The notes beneath the pieces were generated by a model. It saw only the letters and a list, made by a program, of their open reading frames with translations. It had not been told where the DNA came from and did no database searches. A stretch of DNA of 64,000 nucleotides from Blattamonas nauphoetae. Taxonomy: Eukaryota; Preaxostyla; Oxymonadida. This document shows, one piece after another, positions 41,429-54,320 of the stretch. The stretch spans positions 124,001 to 188,000 of the forward strand of contig JARBJD010000077.1 in NCBI GenBank assembly GCA_033064195.1, written 5' to 3'. The position numbers and the translations under genes are program-made. The first letter of the stretch is position 1; each line of letters opens with the position of its first letter.

Positions 41429-44240
41429 ATGATCATATTCGTCACGTTATTCCAACTCCTTCACTCAATGGATGCTGTTTGCATGGATTTCAAAGCCGTA
41501 TTTGCTGAGAAATCGATCCAAAACTGGAATGGCAGGAACTGTGAACAAACAGTGATACAGTTCGAATCAGGATGGTTTTCGACAGAATCCTTTAAGATAG
41601 TTTCGACTTGGATGAAGTTACGTGGAAACATGACACGACTCTCTGGAATGGAAGCATCGCAAAAATCATCACATCCACATCTCAACACAAACGCCGTGGA
41701 TGAACATACTGTTATCAGCAACCCCTCGTTATGGTTGTTGGATGTGCAGAACAGTACATTATGGATGACATCGTGGTGTCTGGATGTGGAAAAGCCGGGA
41801 TGGTCAGCGTGTCTTCTTTCGTCGTCCGATTTGACAATCGAGGGAAGCGAGATCATTTCGAACATGGACTGTTCGCCGTTCCTTGTGAGAGGTGACTTGG
41901 ATGGACATGGAAGCCATATCCAGATTATTCGAAGCACTCACATTTCGAAGTCAAATATGGTTCTTCCGCTTGTGGGGACATGTAGAAACGCACCCGGGAT
42001 TGACATTGCAAATCACATGATGAAAGGTGAATGAAGCAGATGGAACAGCTCTCTTCGCTTCTGCCGTCTCAGACACAACAGGCTCTCTTCCTGATGATTT
42101 AGTCATTTTTGTTGATTCTGGGTCGTCATCGGATTCGTCGTTCTTTTGTGGGGATCGAACACGACCGTGCTCAACGATTGAGGATGGATGGAAGATTGCG
42201 AAAGACATTGAGATATCAACATTTAAGATTTCGATTCTTCACAACACGACACAGAAAGAACAAGTGACTCTCCAGTCCCAACATGAAGTTGTGATTGAAT
42301 CAATTCCATCAACGTCACCCGAACTTATTGTATCCCCATCGTTGTCATCGTCAGAGTTGGATGGAGAAGGAATGATTGATGTCTCTGGAGGTCGACTTTT
42401 GATTCTGCAAGTTGATATTGTTCTCGCGAACTCTCCTTCACTGATCTTCGTTCGAATGGTTGGTGGAGACCTGACGATAAAAACATGTTCATTCGTTGGG
42501 CCAAAAGGGAATGCAGCATCCAACAACGTCGATTCAAGCTCTTTTCTGTGTGATTGGGAAACTGGCTTTCTCAAACTGATGGATGCAACAACGACAATCA
42601 CAGTCACGCAAATGAGTCATTTGTCGCAGGGAGCGATCAACATGAAGAATGGCAAGTTGACAATGGAAACCTGCACGTTTCACGACAACTCTCCTCCCTC
42701 AATCTCATTCTCCTCTCTTCGCCACAACATTCGATGTTCAGAAGAGGGAGAGATTGAGATTGAAAGTCTGAGTGCAGGAGATGGAATGGAGACGCCGTCA
42801 GCGTGGATCTCAGCAACTGATTGTTCGCTGGCAGCGAAAGAAGAGATTTCTCGCTCGCCGTTCTTCGTCCCAACACTCTCGTCATCATCGACGAGCAAAC
42901 TGAGCAAGGACAAAACAGGATTTGATGTGACAATCGAAGGAACAACACTGATTCCTTGCTCGCTCTTTCTGGAAGTGTTTGAGAAGAAGAAGGATGGAAC
43001 TGAAGGACAACAGAAACAGGTTCCACTCACACAAGAATTAGCAAGCCATTTCAACGATACATCAATCGTCGTTTCGCTTCCTCTCTCGTCCCTCTCGTCG
43101 TTCGACGATTCATTGGAATGGCGCGGCCGTCTGGCTTTTGGGAACGATCAAATTACAGCCTCATCATTTGTGATTCAGTTGAGCGCCGCAGGGAGAAGAT
43201 CGCAGGCTGTGTTGGAGAATATGAAGTGGTGGCTTCCTCTGGTCATTGTTCTCTCCCTCTTGTTGGTTATTGTGGTGGTGGTTGTGATTATCTGCTGGCG
43301 GCGAAGAAGAATTCAGAAGAATCCAACAACAATGGAGGAAATGAAAGAATCGACCCAACTACAGATGGAAGACGAGAAAATGGACATCGTGACCGACAAC
43401 AGAATCGGAGTGCTTTCCATCCAAACATGTGCTCCATCTGAATCAAACGCAGACACAACACAGCTCAATGCACCGAAATCATCCGACGGGTTACATGATT
43501 TTGAGAATGTGGAGGAAGCGTTGCCTTGCTGTGGAGACATGAAGAACACGGTTTATGTATCGAAAGATCGAACGCTGTACAACGCTCTTCACTCGGAGAA
43601 CAAGTGGGATGTTCGAATTCGACAGGCACAACTGCAACTCGTGAAGGGTTTGAAAGAAGTCGAGAAGAAAGACCGAACAGCAGCGATTCTTCGGGCACTG
43701 ACAGCTCACAACATTCTTTTCGATTCGAAGGAGAATGTGTGCTTGAAAATGAATCCTGACGTCACAACACACACACATCGTCCGACATGGACTCAACAAA
43801 CACCACCAGACCAACACACCCAGCAAGAACAGCCTGAACAAGGTTCCACAATGGGGACAAACGAATCCAAGCAGATTGTGGCTCCGCAGACGGAGCGAGT
43901 GAACGAGGGAGTACGCTGGTTGGCGCCAGAAGTGATCGAGAACAAACCACACATCAACTCTGGCCATGGGGCAGTTTTTAGTCTTGGCCTGATCTTGTGG
44001 GAAATGGAGACTGGTAGTGTGCCGTTCGGGGAGCAAGATGCGGTGAATGCATCTCGTCAGATTGTGACAGGAGTTGTGCCGAAGCTGGAACTGGTGGAGA
44101 ACGCGGAGATGCGAGAACTGATCTCACAATGTCTCAGTCTTGAACCGGATGACAGACCTGACTTCGACACCATCGAATCCACACTCTCTCTGATTCCTGC
44201 TGGCCAATCGATCAATCCAAAAGAGTTCGTTCAATCATAA
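41429..44240 (+). CDS. Beta-helix receptor with transmembrane segment and degenerate kinase domain
   Basis: ATG at 41429 with an N-terminal hydrophobic segment (MIIFVTLFQLLHSM). The ectodomain has beta-helix rungs and the motif CGDRTRPCSTIEDGW. A transmembrane helix follows near 43228-43297 (WWLPLVIVLSLLLVIVVVVV) with a basic stop-transfer (CWRRRRIQKN). The cytoplasmic part ends in a kinase-like lobe (GVRWLAPEVIENK, VFSLGLILWEMETGSVPF, LEPDDRPDFDTI). The catalytic loop is replaced by LTAHNILFD and no glycine loop or DFG is seen, so it is probably a pseudokinase. Two frames meet at 42020-42034 (GKVNEADG versus a stop), either a slip or an unrecognised splice. Likely a plasma-membrane receptor; ligand unknown. 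Confidence 0.78.
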
Positions 44241-44942
44241 CTCTGTTCCATTCAATGCACAGCTTCATTCTCGACAACAACACATCAGCGAAAGTCTCGA
44301 TTCATTCCGTTCACTTCACACTTTCATCTTTCCACATCTCACACACACATACACAATCACACACACCCCAACTCGCCATTCTCAACAATACACTCCGCTG
44401 GCCGTTCAGGAGTGCATCAACTATTTCTCCTCATTTTCCACTCACGTCACTTGACACATGTTCGCCCAGCATCGACTGAGTGTTCATGTTTCATCGCGTT
44501 TCTGTCGTTCTCATCGACTCATCACACAAAGACGAGACTTCATCGATTTGCCAACCATTCAGCTCCTTCCTCAACACAGCAGATGAAATCCTATCGTCTC
44601 TTTCTTTCTTATCGGCTGCTTCTGATCAGATTCTCAGAGCGGTCTCTTCCTTCTCTCTGTTTGACTTCTGTTCTCTGTTGAATTGCTCTTCGCACTTTTG
44701 TGTTGTGTCGTTCAGCACTTTCTGGACAAGACTTTTGTTCACTTTTTTCCCGTCACCTTTCTTTTCCACTATTTCTGCTTTTCATGTTCGTTACTGGGTT
44801 TGCGAAAATTGCTCTTCAATCGACGATCGAAGTGATTCAATGAGGAGAGGCTGGCCAAACTAATGAGGGACTGATCAGATCACGTCTCCCCACACCTTTT
44901 TATTCAAGAAAAAAAGTTCAATCAATTTCTCACCCTGAAGAA
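44241..44942. other. Intergenic region without a supported gene
   Basis: Pyrimidine-rich, with a short CA-rich patch near 44339-44370. Open frames here (for example 44480-44863) are low-complexity Ser/Phe-rich and I do not support them as genes. Confidence 0.5.
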
Positions 44943-47900
44943 ATGAGTACAGTCAATTCTACCTCTCTGAATTCTGGAATACACGAGGTTGCATGTATAA
45001 CAATGAAAGAAGCCGAGAACAATCCAGCCAAACAAATCGACGACCTTCTCGCATTATTTTCGGACCCAAATGAGCATCATCCTCAACCATATCAACAGTC
45101 TCTCGTGTATCTTCTGCGGAGTGTGTTGCTTTTGCCATTTTCGACATTGTTTCTCTCGTAAGGACACTTGAACCACATTTCGAACGCTGAACGAAATGAC
45201 CTCCTTACTCGTTTTGGAGCTGCCTTGTCTCAGCATAATGGTCAAGTTTGCTCATTCCATTCTTTATTCTCCCATTTCATCTTTTTTCCGAATCTCCAGG
45301 ACATAGATATTGAGTCGCTCCTCACAATCGGTCTGTTTCTCCGTCCATGATTGTTTCAGTGTCATCCGATGAAGACGTGATCACTCTCTTCCACACTTCC
45401 GGACTATCTCATTCGATTCTCAGACAAGTCCAGCTCGAACCCACCGAACATCGACATCTCCTCCAACTTGCCCGAATTTCAGAAATCTATCCCCTCGTCT
45501 CGATTCCAACTCTCTCCAACGATCTTTCATCTTTGTTCCGCACTTATCTCTGCGAACCTCTCTCATATCTCGAAAACGACCACCCAAATCGTCGATCCTC
45601 AATTTCGGGATATGTGTTGATTCTCTCCAACGACGAACGATATCGTTATTCCACTTTACAAGTCTTTGAGGAGATTATGTGCAATGAATTTCTGGCCTGT
45701 GCCATCATTGGTTGTGGCGAGGCAATATCAGAAACTATACTCACACATTTCCCAACATATGTTGTCGCCCTTTCAAATCAGCAAAGAGAACGTCCTCGGA
45801 CGAACTACGACTACCGCCTCTTTCAAAAGATCATTGAAATCTCACAAAACGAAACTGTTTAGTCTTTCCCCAAATTTTCTTCTTTTCAGGATCCATTGGA
45901 GAGGATCACATCCTTCATCAACAAAATGTCTGGAGAAATCTACACCGACAAACCCAAAGATCAAAACAGGCCAATGAATATTCTTTCTCTCTGCCTCCGA
46001 TATGTGGCTACATTTCTGAGTGGTGTGTTATTTTTGTTCATTGATCACTTTCCATGATCCTTTCACGCTCTCTCATCTCATTTTCAGCCCATCCCGACCT
46101 CATCGACTCGTTTATCAAAAGAATCACGCTCTCCTCTGCTCTTTCCAAAACCATTTTCCGAAACGACCAGCAACTCAGTCTCCTTTCCACACTCAGCCAG
46201 TCTTCCTCACCTCTCTTCCCACACGGCCTGGAACCACTCCACCAACTCCCGTTGACTCTGCACGCCCCTCGCTCGTTCACCGACCCTGCCAGCTCATTCA
46301 TCCGCTTGGCCAGCACAAACCCTGCTATCTTCGGCTGCATCGTCGAGAAGTACACTGGACACATTGTTGACGTCGCTGTTTCGACTGCAGTGTGGACTGT
46401 TCGAGTAGTGTCTGTCGAGCCATCTGAACCGCACTGTCTGGACTTTGGGAGAGCGACACAGAATTTGGTTGTATTGCTTAAATCAATCGCAGAAATGAAG
46501 CTGGATCTGAAGTTGCCCAGTTCAGATTCCAGCTCGCTGCCGTCATCTCTTCTCTCCCTCCTTGTTCTCTGTGCTGCGAGCACTTGCGACGAGCTGTCAA
46601 CAGCTGCTGTGTCAGTCTTCTCACACCAGTTTGATCTGACCACACCGTACACCGAGGCACTTCTCTTCACCACTCCAACCACATTCCCTGTGGGCGATGC
46701 ATTCACACCTCACCATTCTCAGATGTTGGGAGAGAATCACACGAAAGGTCCATGTCGGTCGATTTGTGCTGAAGCTGGTCGGTGCATAGTGTTGAAGTCT
46801 CACTCTGACGTCTCAGAAGCAGACGATGACATTGACTTTGCGAGACTGGTTGAACTACATTTCGCTGGAAGTCTTGTTAACGCATTCCACTCGGCCACGT
46901 CACTCCCTCACTCCTTCCCCTTCTTCTCTCCCGAGCTTTCACGATTATCACAACAGCCAAGTGTGTGGAACGATCCCATCCGACCCTCTCCACTCGCTTC
47001 ACTCACAATGCTGGCCGATCTGGAAATCAGACGCTCCTTCTGGGTTCCTAGACGTGGACAGCTCGTTCGTCACCCGGACGAGGAGGGAAGAGACATCGCC
47101 TTTCTTCATCTCTTCCCATTTCTGAAAGCAGAATCACAAGCCATGTTTCTGTCGTCGTTCAGAAAATTCTACAAGTCCAAACCACATGATGCCATCATAT
47201 CTTTGGATCGAGTTGTGAAATACTTATTCGAGATGTCGACAGCGAATTCGTACAACACTCACATCGCTCTCCTCAAGGAATTGAGGAAAGTGGCACGGTT
47301 CCTGTCTGACATACATCTTGAAATGCATTCATTCGAACCAGATCCCACCAATCGATCGCCATTCGAGATATCGATTCTCGAGAAGCTGAAAACAGCAAAG
47401 GGCGAGGAGAGATGGAGACTTGTGACCCAACTGGTGGTTGTTTCAAATGATGCTCCCGATCTCGCAGAAGAGTTGATGAAAGCGGAGAACGATGCCCAAG
47501 CTCTTCTCATCTTGTCTGTTCACAAAATCCGATCCACTCCCCGCTTCGATTTCCATCTCGACACGAATGTCGCTGCCTTCGACCGGGTTGTTGAATTCGC
47601 TGGTCACGCCAACAATCTTCCTGTCGTTTCTGCCACACTCACCCACGTTGTGGACACCATCGAAAGACTCGATCATTCTTCTCTCGCTGTCCAGACTTTC
47701 ACCACCGAACGAAGACAGGCACTGAATGAGCTCGTCTTGAACATTCTTCGAGCGATGGCTGCTCGTCGTCAGGATGGAATGATGGAGGAACATTTCGGGG
47801 GAAAGAAAGAGATGACGTCGCAGGTTGTAAAGTCGTGCTTGAAAGTGTTGGATGTACTGATGAGAGAGGAGTCATTCGATACAACACCGTTCGTCGACTC

Positions 47901-49008
47901 TCTGGTCTCGCTGGCAGTGACAACAGATCTCTCTCTTCTTTCCTCCATCCTGATTGTTCTTGAGAAGATCGAAGAGAGAACACGAAACACTCCATCGCCA
48001 TTCTCGATCTTCAGCACCACAACTCCTTTCAGAGGCATTCACCAATCGTCCGTCACCAAACAACCACTCCCGTCCATCTTCTTCTCCATCCTACTCTCTG
48101 TCAGCATCGATACAGTTCAGGCACTCTCTCAACAAAACAAGACTCGGTCATCCTCTGAATTCTGTCTGAGACCTTCCCAGACTGAGAAGCGGATCTCGCT
48201 CTCTCTACTTCTTCCTAAACTGAAAGATAAACAGATTTTGGCCATCGAAATGGAAACGGCAGAGACTATCTGCAGCATGTTGGAGGAGAAACGAGCGAGC
48301 TCTTCAGGACCGCTGACACCTGCTGATTCAATTGTCGTTCACATTGATTCAAGGTGCGGACTCACAACACCTCAACAGCTCTGCATCGCTCTCCATAACA
48401 TTGTCTTTCCAGAAAAACCAATTTGGATGACCGCATCCCCACTCATTCCACTGGCACCCTTCTTCACTCGAATTCTCAAAATTGTCGTTCCGTCATCAAC
48501 AGACCGAACAAACGAACTCGCCACGTTCGACGAAAACTCGCAACTTGTGAACGTGTTCCTCTCTCTTGTTCTGTCTCTCGTCCAATCTGCAACACAATCC
48601 TCTCTGTACACCCCTCCTCTCTCCACCCCTCCTCTCTCCTCTCTTCTCTCCATCCTCTCCATCGCTCTTGTTCGTCTGGACTGCATCCCATCATCACTGG
48701 ATCTTCACCCGAGATTCCGCAACATGTTCGAGCTGCGTGAGAATCGATCCAACCCACAAGTGAGACAGGTCGTGCTCGCTCTGCGTTCAGAAGGAATGGA
48801 AGACAGATGTGATCTCGCTCTTGACCCGTTCTCGTTGGCGTTAATGAACAAGTGGACAGGTGCTAATGCACACAGCAAGATTGATCGTCCGATTCACAAT
48901 CTGTACGATCCTGGAAGCTTTCCGTTTCTCGCATTCCACTCTCGTTTCGAGGAGGTTGGCGATGATGTAGAACTGACGTTCGAGTTCCCTGTCTCTCCTC
49001 GTCACTAA
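44943..49008 (+). CDS. Multi-exon large helical-repeat hypothetical protein (~1250 aa)
   Basis: First exon from ATG 44943 (MSTVNSTSLNSG). Introns at 45121-45162 (42 bp, phase 1), about 45240-45299 (after SQHNGQ, resuming DIDIESLL), about 45859-45890 (after ISQNET, resuming DPLERITSF) and about 46022-46087 (after ATFLS, resuming AHPDLIDS). One frame change near 45350 is unexplained. The last exon encodes about 970 residues ending VSPRH. The protein is alpha-helical and leucine-rich with acidic patches, suggesting HEAT/armadillo-like repeats, but I recognise no named family. No signal peptide or transmembrane helix is evident. Confidence 0.7.
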
Positions 49009-52000
49009 TCTCGGTTTGTTGGTACGCCAACGTCTTGTTGTCAATTCTCTTCTGGAATCTTTGGAGAGACAGATCAGTTTAACCTCAATTTAATAGAAAA
49101 TGAAGCTGGTTTGATCATGTCTCTAGAATCCATGTACTCTTGATTGAGTTTGTTTCAAGTGTCAAATAATGGGCCGTGAGATTTGACTCTTCCAAAGTAA
49201 GGGTCGATTGATCTTTCACGTCGAAAATGTCATCAAAACTCGACGATGTCACCCCTCCTGGATGTGTGTCCTTTCTACAATGATCTCTGTTTTTTTTCTA
49301 AATTTTTCACGTTCGTCTTCGTGCTCCAGACACTCCAATCAAACGAATCAGTGAAGGAGCTTTTGGCCAAGTTCTGAAAGTGCTACATGAGCGAAGTGGG
49401 GTCGAATATGCTATGAAGGTGCTGCCGATGCTGAAAGAAGGGGACAAGGAGAAAGTGTCTCGTGAAGTTGAGATGTTGACACGTTTTGCTCATCCTCGGA
49501 TTGTTGGTCTTCATGAGTCGATTGACATGGGAGGACACCAGGCGATTGTAATGGAGCTTGGGACACGAAGTCTGAAAGATCTGATATCAGAATATGAAGA
49601 ACGAAAGGAATTGATTCCACTTCCTGTTTGTCTCTTCTTGCTTTCTCATTCTATCATGTATTGTTGAATCCTGTTTTTATCCTTGTTTTATTGTGGTGGA
49701 TGTGTTTTTAGTTGGCAGTGATGATTCTGGAAGACATTTGCAAGGGACTTTTGTGGATGCACACTCACTCGTCGGGATCGACAGCTCACGGGGATCTGAA
49801 GCCGGAGAATGTTCTGCTTCGCTGGAACAATCGGGCATTTCTGTGTTTGTCCGATTCTCTTTCTTTCATCCGTCATTTTGTGGCTTCAGGTGATCTCGGT
49901 AGCTCCGCTCAGCCAACAAACATCGACGATTGGAGAAATGGGGACATTCGAGTACAACTCACCTGAGCGAGTGATGGACAGCAAGGGATTGGCGACACCA
50001 GCGAGTGATGTTTGGTCGCTTGGAGTTCTGGCGTATCGGATGGTGACTGGACGGCCACTGTTTGAAGATTTGACCCTCCCCCAGCTGTGTCGCGCACTGG
50101 ACCATTTCAGTGGCTCGATGATCCCGACCACGATTCCTTCTCCGACAAGAGAAATTCTTCTGAAGATGCTGGAACCTGTCTGTCCTCCTCTTTCTTCACC
50201 TTCCGATCTTTCATTCGTTGTTCCGTTGGATTATTTCTTTCAGAATGTTGCGCTCCGAGCGAACACAGCAGGTCTTTTGGAGAGCATGCTTGGCCCGGAA
50301 ACGGCTCTGTCGAAAATGAAGAACCTTCAGCTTGTGACTCGAGTGAACGAGATCAAGGAATCGTCGAGTGATGCTCAAGTGAAAGAGAAGACGATGGAAC
50401 TGGAGATGGAAAAGCAGAAGATGTTGGAAGAGACGAAAGAACTGGAATCCCAGTTGAGATCAGTTCAGATGTCACTGCAACGGACTTGTTTACGAAATGA
50501 TGAATTGGGAAAGGAAGAGGAACTTGAGGAGCGTGAACATCTCCTCGCCACTCCATCATCACGAATTTTAATCGACTCTGATGCCAATGTTCTCGGAAAA
50601 ACACTCCAACTTTCTTATCGTCACATGGACCAATTTTCTGGATTTAATTGGAAAGATTCAAGACACAACACTTTTCGCAGACATAATCTCGGAAGGAGTG
50701 GTGTCTCTGGCCATCACAATTCTCTCAAAACCCGACCAACTGATGTTCGGTCTTGTCGATGCTCTCTCTTGGGATATTAAAGGCTGTGACCAACTTGGAG
50801 TCAATATTCGGAGTGTGTTTTCCGCATTCGCTTCTCATTTCTCCCAATCTCATCAGGTTCATTCGCCATTGATCCCGGGTACGGAATTCTGCACTATTTT
50901 CTTCCATCAACCAAACAGGAGATTACACGTTACATCTCTCCAAAGATGAGGAAAGGAGACAAACTGGTGTTGGAGGTGGACATGGACGCGAGGCCCCGCA
51001 CAGCCGTGTTCATCATCAACGGAAATGTGTCTCTCACGTTTGTGTCTGGTCTCCCTCCTTCAATCCAATTTGGAGTGTGTCGGTCATCTTGATCATTTTC
51101 GCTTCTATTCAGTTGTCAATGAAAAACGAGGTCATTTCAGTTCGATTTGATGGAATGAGTCGTCTGAAGCAAGCCACACCACTGCGAAGAGTGAATGAGG
51201 TCAAATGGAATCGTCCAGAGCTGAGAGACAATGAAGTCCTGTACATGAATGGAATGCGATTCAGCGTTCTGACAATCCAAACGCAGATGACATCGCTCGT
51301 CTTCACCGATCCTTCGCACTTCCGAGTGGGAGGCAACATTGTCTCTTATACAAGTCGAGCCAGAAAAGAAGAGGATAGAGTGATGAAACCCACCTGGAGC
51401 TCCTTCTTCATCTCAGAACCCATCACAGAAGGAATTGTGGCGATCTCGTTCACTTATCTGATGGATGGAGATGGGTCTGAACAACAATCTTCCTTTGGCT
51501 TGATCGATGGGACGTCACCAATTCCCCAGGTAGGGGAACAAATCGGAATGCTCCCAAGTGTGCCGTCTCTCTCTTGTTCTTGCTTCAATTTTCTCACTTT
51601 TGTCCCCGCTTCTACCAAATCATACAGATTCGATCTTTCATCCTTCTTCGCACTTAGTGATTCAGTTCTCGTTGAAATCAACATGGACTCGGATCCTCGC
51701 ACGGCACAATTCTTTGTCGGAAGAAAGTCGTGCCACGCTGTCGTCGTTGATCTTCCTGAGTCCGTTCGAGTTGGAGTGTGATGTTGTTAGCTTTTCCTCT
51801 TTCGTCTCTTCCCTTCTCCTCACATCTCTTCATTCGTCCACACTCACTTTTCTCTCCCTCCTCCATCTCAGTTCTCTGCAACGCGTACAGGAATGCAAGT
51901 TCGATTTGACCGAATCACCAATCTCAGAGTTGGAAGCCAAGTCGCAGAACAGATGAAAGTTGTTGAATGGCCAACTCCTGCACAACTCCAAGCAACTGAA

Positions 52001-54054
52001 TCCAAAGAAGATGGAACCAATGAAACGAATCAACGAGTCCTCCCAACGATGAAGCTGCCAGAATTGCTCTTCACACACAAGTCACACTTTTTCGTGCGAA
52101 ACAGCGTTCTGACTCGGACCGAGAAAGGTGATGACGGGAAAGGAAAAACCAGACCGAGCACTGTCCTGCTTTCCGAACCAATCACAAAGGGCGTAGTTTC
52201 AGTCACTTTTGTTGTGCTGACCCTCGCGGAGTCAGGTGGTTCGTCTCCTCTTTCTTCATTGTCTACAGAGCAGAAGGGTATCATCAATTTCGGTCTTCTC
52301 GATTCTTCTCTGGCTGTTCCTCAACTTGGACGGGTTTTGGGGAAGGATGTGCAACGTGTGTTATTTCAATTAATGATCTACATCTTTTCTCACTCTTCAC
52401 TCTCAGTTTCTCTTAGTCTCTCGACATCCGAAGGAAATCTTCTTATTTCCAATCGGTCGTCATCGGGAATATCTGGCTTTTCAGGTCTCTCGAAAAACGA
52501 TCGAGTTGTTATGGAAGTGAATATGGACTCGACTCCACGCACCGTCCAATTCTTCAAAAATGGATGGGCTGGGAAATGTTATGTGAGTGGGATTCCAGAA
52601 TCAGTGAGAATTGGTGTTTGTCATATCTTCTTCTATTTCTCACTTATTCAGTTTTCTGCTGATGTGATGGGAACGTCACTCCAAATCACAAGCATCATCC
52701 ACTCCACCCAACCCACTCCTCTCACTGACCATATGAAAGAGATCAAATGTACTGACACCGAACAATCACTTAAAGAAAGATCGACACATCCAGACAAACC
52801 GATTCGGAGAGAAGCTGAAGGATCAATGCCACCTCTCCTCTCCCGAAATCTCGACCACTTCCTGATTGAGGGAAATGTGATCACTCTCACGTATTCTGGC
52901 TCGAATGGACTCAACACATCCTTCAGCACGGTGATGTTTTATGGACTGGCAGAGAAATCGATCAAATCACTAAAAATAACCATCCTCGCTCTTCCTCAAA
53001 CTGGAAGTGTGCTCCTCTTTTGTTGATTTGCTTCAGGTTCGTGTGGAATTGTCATGATTGGCTGTCTCAGGGACACACATTTTTTTCCCAAAAACCCGAA
53101 TGGACTGGGATTTGGAGGGACTGGTCTGTCCTTATTAAACTCCATGATCTCACTCCCTCAATTCATGTGATCCTTCTCTCTCTTCAGAGTCATCTGCTCT
53201 TTGTTCACTCGATTTATGGCGGTACAGTGGCTGCATAAGCAGCCATTCTTCCTAAACCCGCCATTGTACCATCATAGTCCTCTCATCGACTGAAATGAAC
53301 CCATCGGATCTGTGCTGCTTACTGGCCCGGGGTATTGTGTCTTGCCATTTCTCAGGAAGATTCACAAAAATATTCTGTTTTAACTGGTAAATTTGAGTCA
53401 ATTGTTGATTTAACGTTGAGAACAATGAATAATCCGACGGTTCTAGAAGTCATCGTGATCAAGAGTAAAGCGCCCTCTCATCTCACTCCAAAACGTTTCT
53501 TGATGTGTCTCAGTGTTAGTCTCAGTTTCTTGAGGTTGAAGAGCGACATTGACGTCAGCAGCATTCGTAGACTTGAGTTCTCTGATCGTGGAACTCCGAG
53601 GAGCGAAGTAGGAAGTGATTTTGTTGGGTCGTTGCGGTTGTGGAAGTGGAGAGCCAGGAATTTGATCATTTTGAGGTCTTGCTTCTTGAATTAATGTTAG
53701 CATCGTGCCGGTTGAGACAATGGATTTGTCCGACCAGTGCTCGTCCAGCAGATCATCTGGAACGGAGGATGGAATATGAAACTGTCTCCGAAGTTTCGAA
53801 AGTGGCTCTGAAATCGAAATGGGATGAATACCGCACGAGCGAAAAGCAGGTCTGATGACCTTCACCATGAATGCTTCCTGAACGGCAGGAAGAAGTGCAT
53901 TTGCGATTGCTGTTCGAGTGGATGATCGATCAGTTGCTTCCGGTTCCTCAAAACATCGGTAGAAGTGAGTTTTTAAAGTTCTAAAGGGTGCATCGTCCAT
54001 TGGTTGGAGGAGGTTGGTTGTGTTCGGAGGAAACGTATGCAGTACAGCTCGACT

Positions 54055-54270
54055 AGTTCTGAAATGCATTTTAATTTTTCAGAAATAGATTTTAATTATT
54101 CAGAAATGAACATAATTGTTCAGAAATGTACTTTAATTTTTCAGAAATGAACATAATTGTTCAGAAATGAACAGAGATTGTTCAGAAATGAACAGTGATT
54201 CTTCCCAAATGAACAGTGATTTTTCTGAAATGAATACTAATTTTCATAAATGAAGGATCAAAATGAGTTG
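54055..54270. repeat. Subterminal repeats, left side of the Tc1-like element
   Basis: About ten degenerate copies of a 19-22 bp unit (TTGTTCAGAAATGAACA). The inverted set lies at about 56035-56235. Such arrays commonly bind transposase; that role is inferred. Confidence 0.8.
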
Positions 54271-54320
54271 TCCAGATGCAATTTAGAAGCTATATTCAGG
54301 CTTCTGAAAAATGAAAAAGG

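Noticed and set aside
44480-44863. 127-codon ORF as a gene
   Set aside because: Low-complexity Ser/Phe composition, no motif and no splice-supported extension.
54055-54270. CRISPR-like array
   Set aside because: Degenerate short units without unique spacers, inverted at the other end of a transposon.
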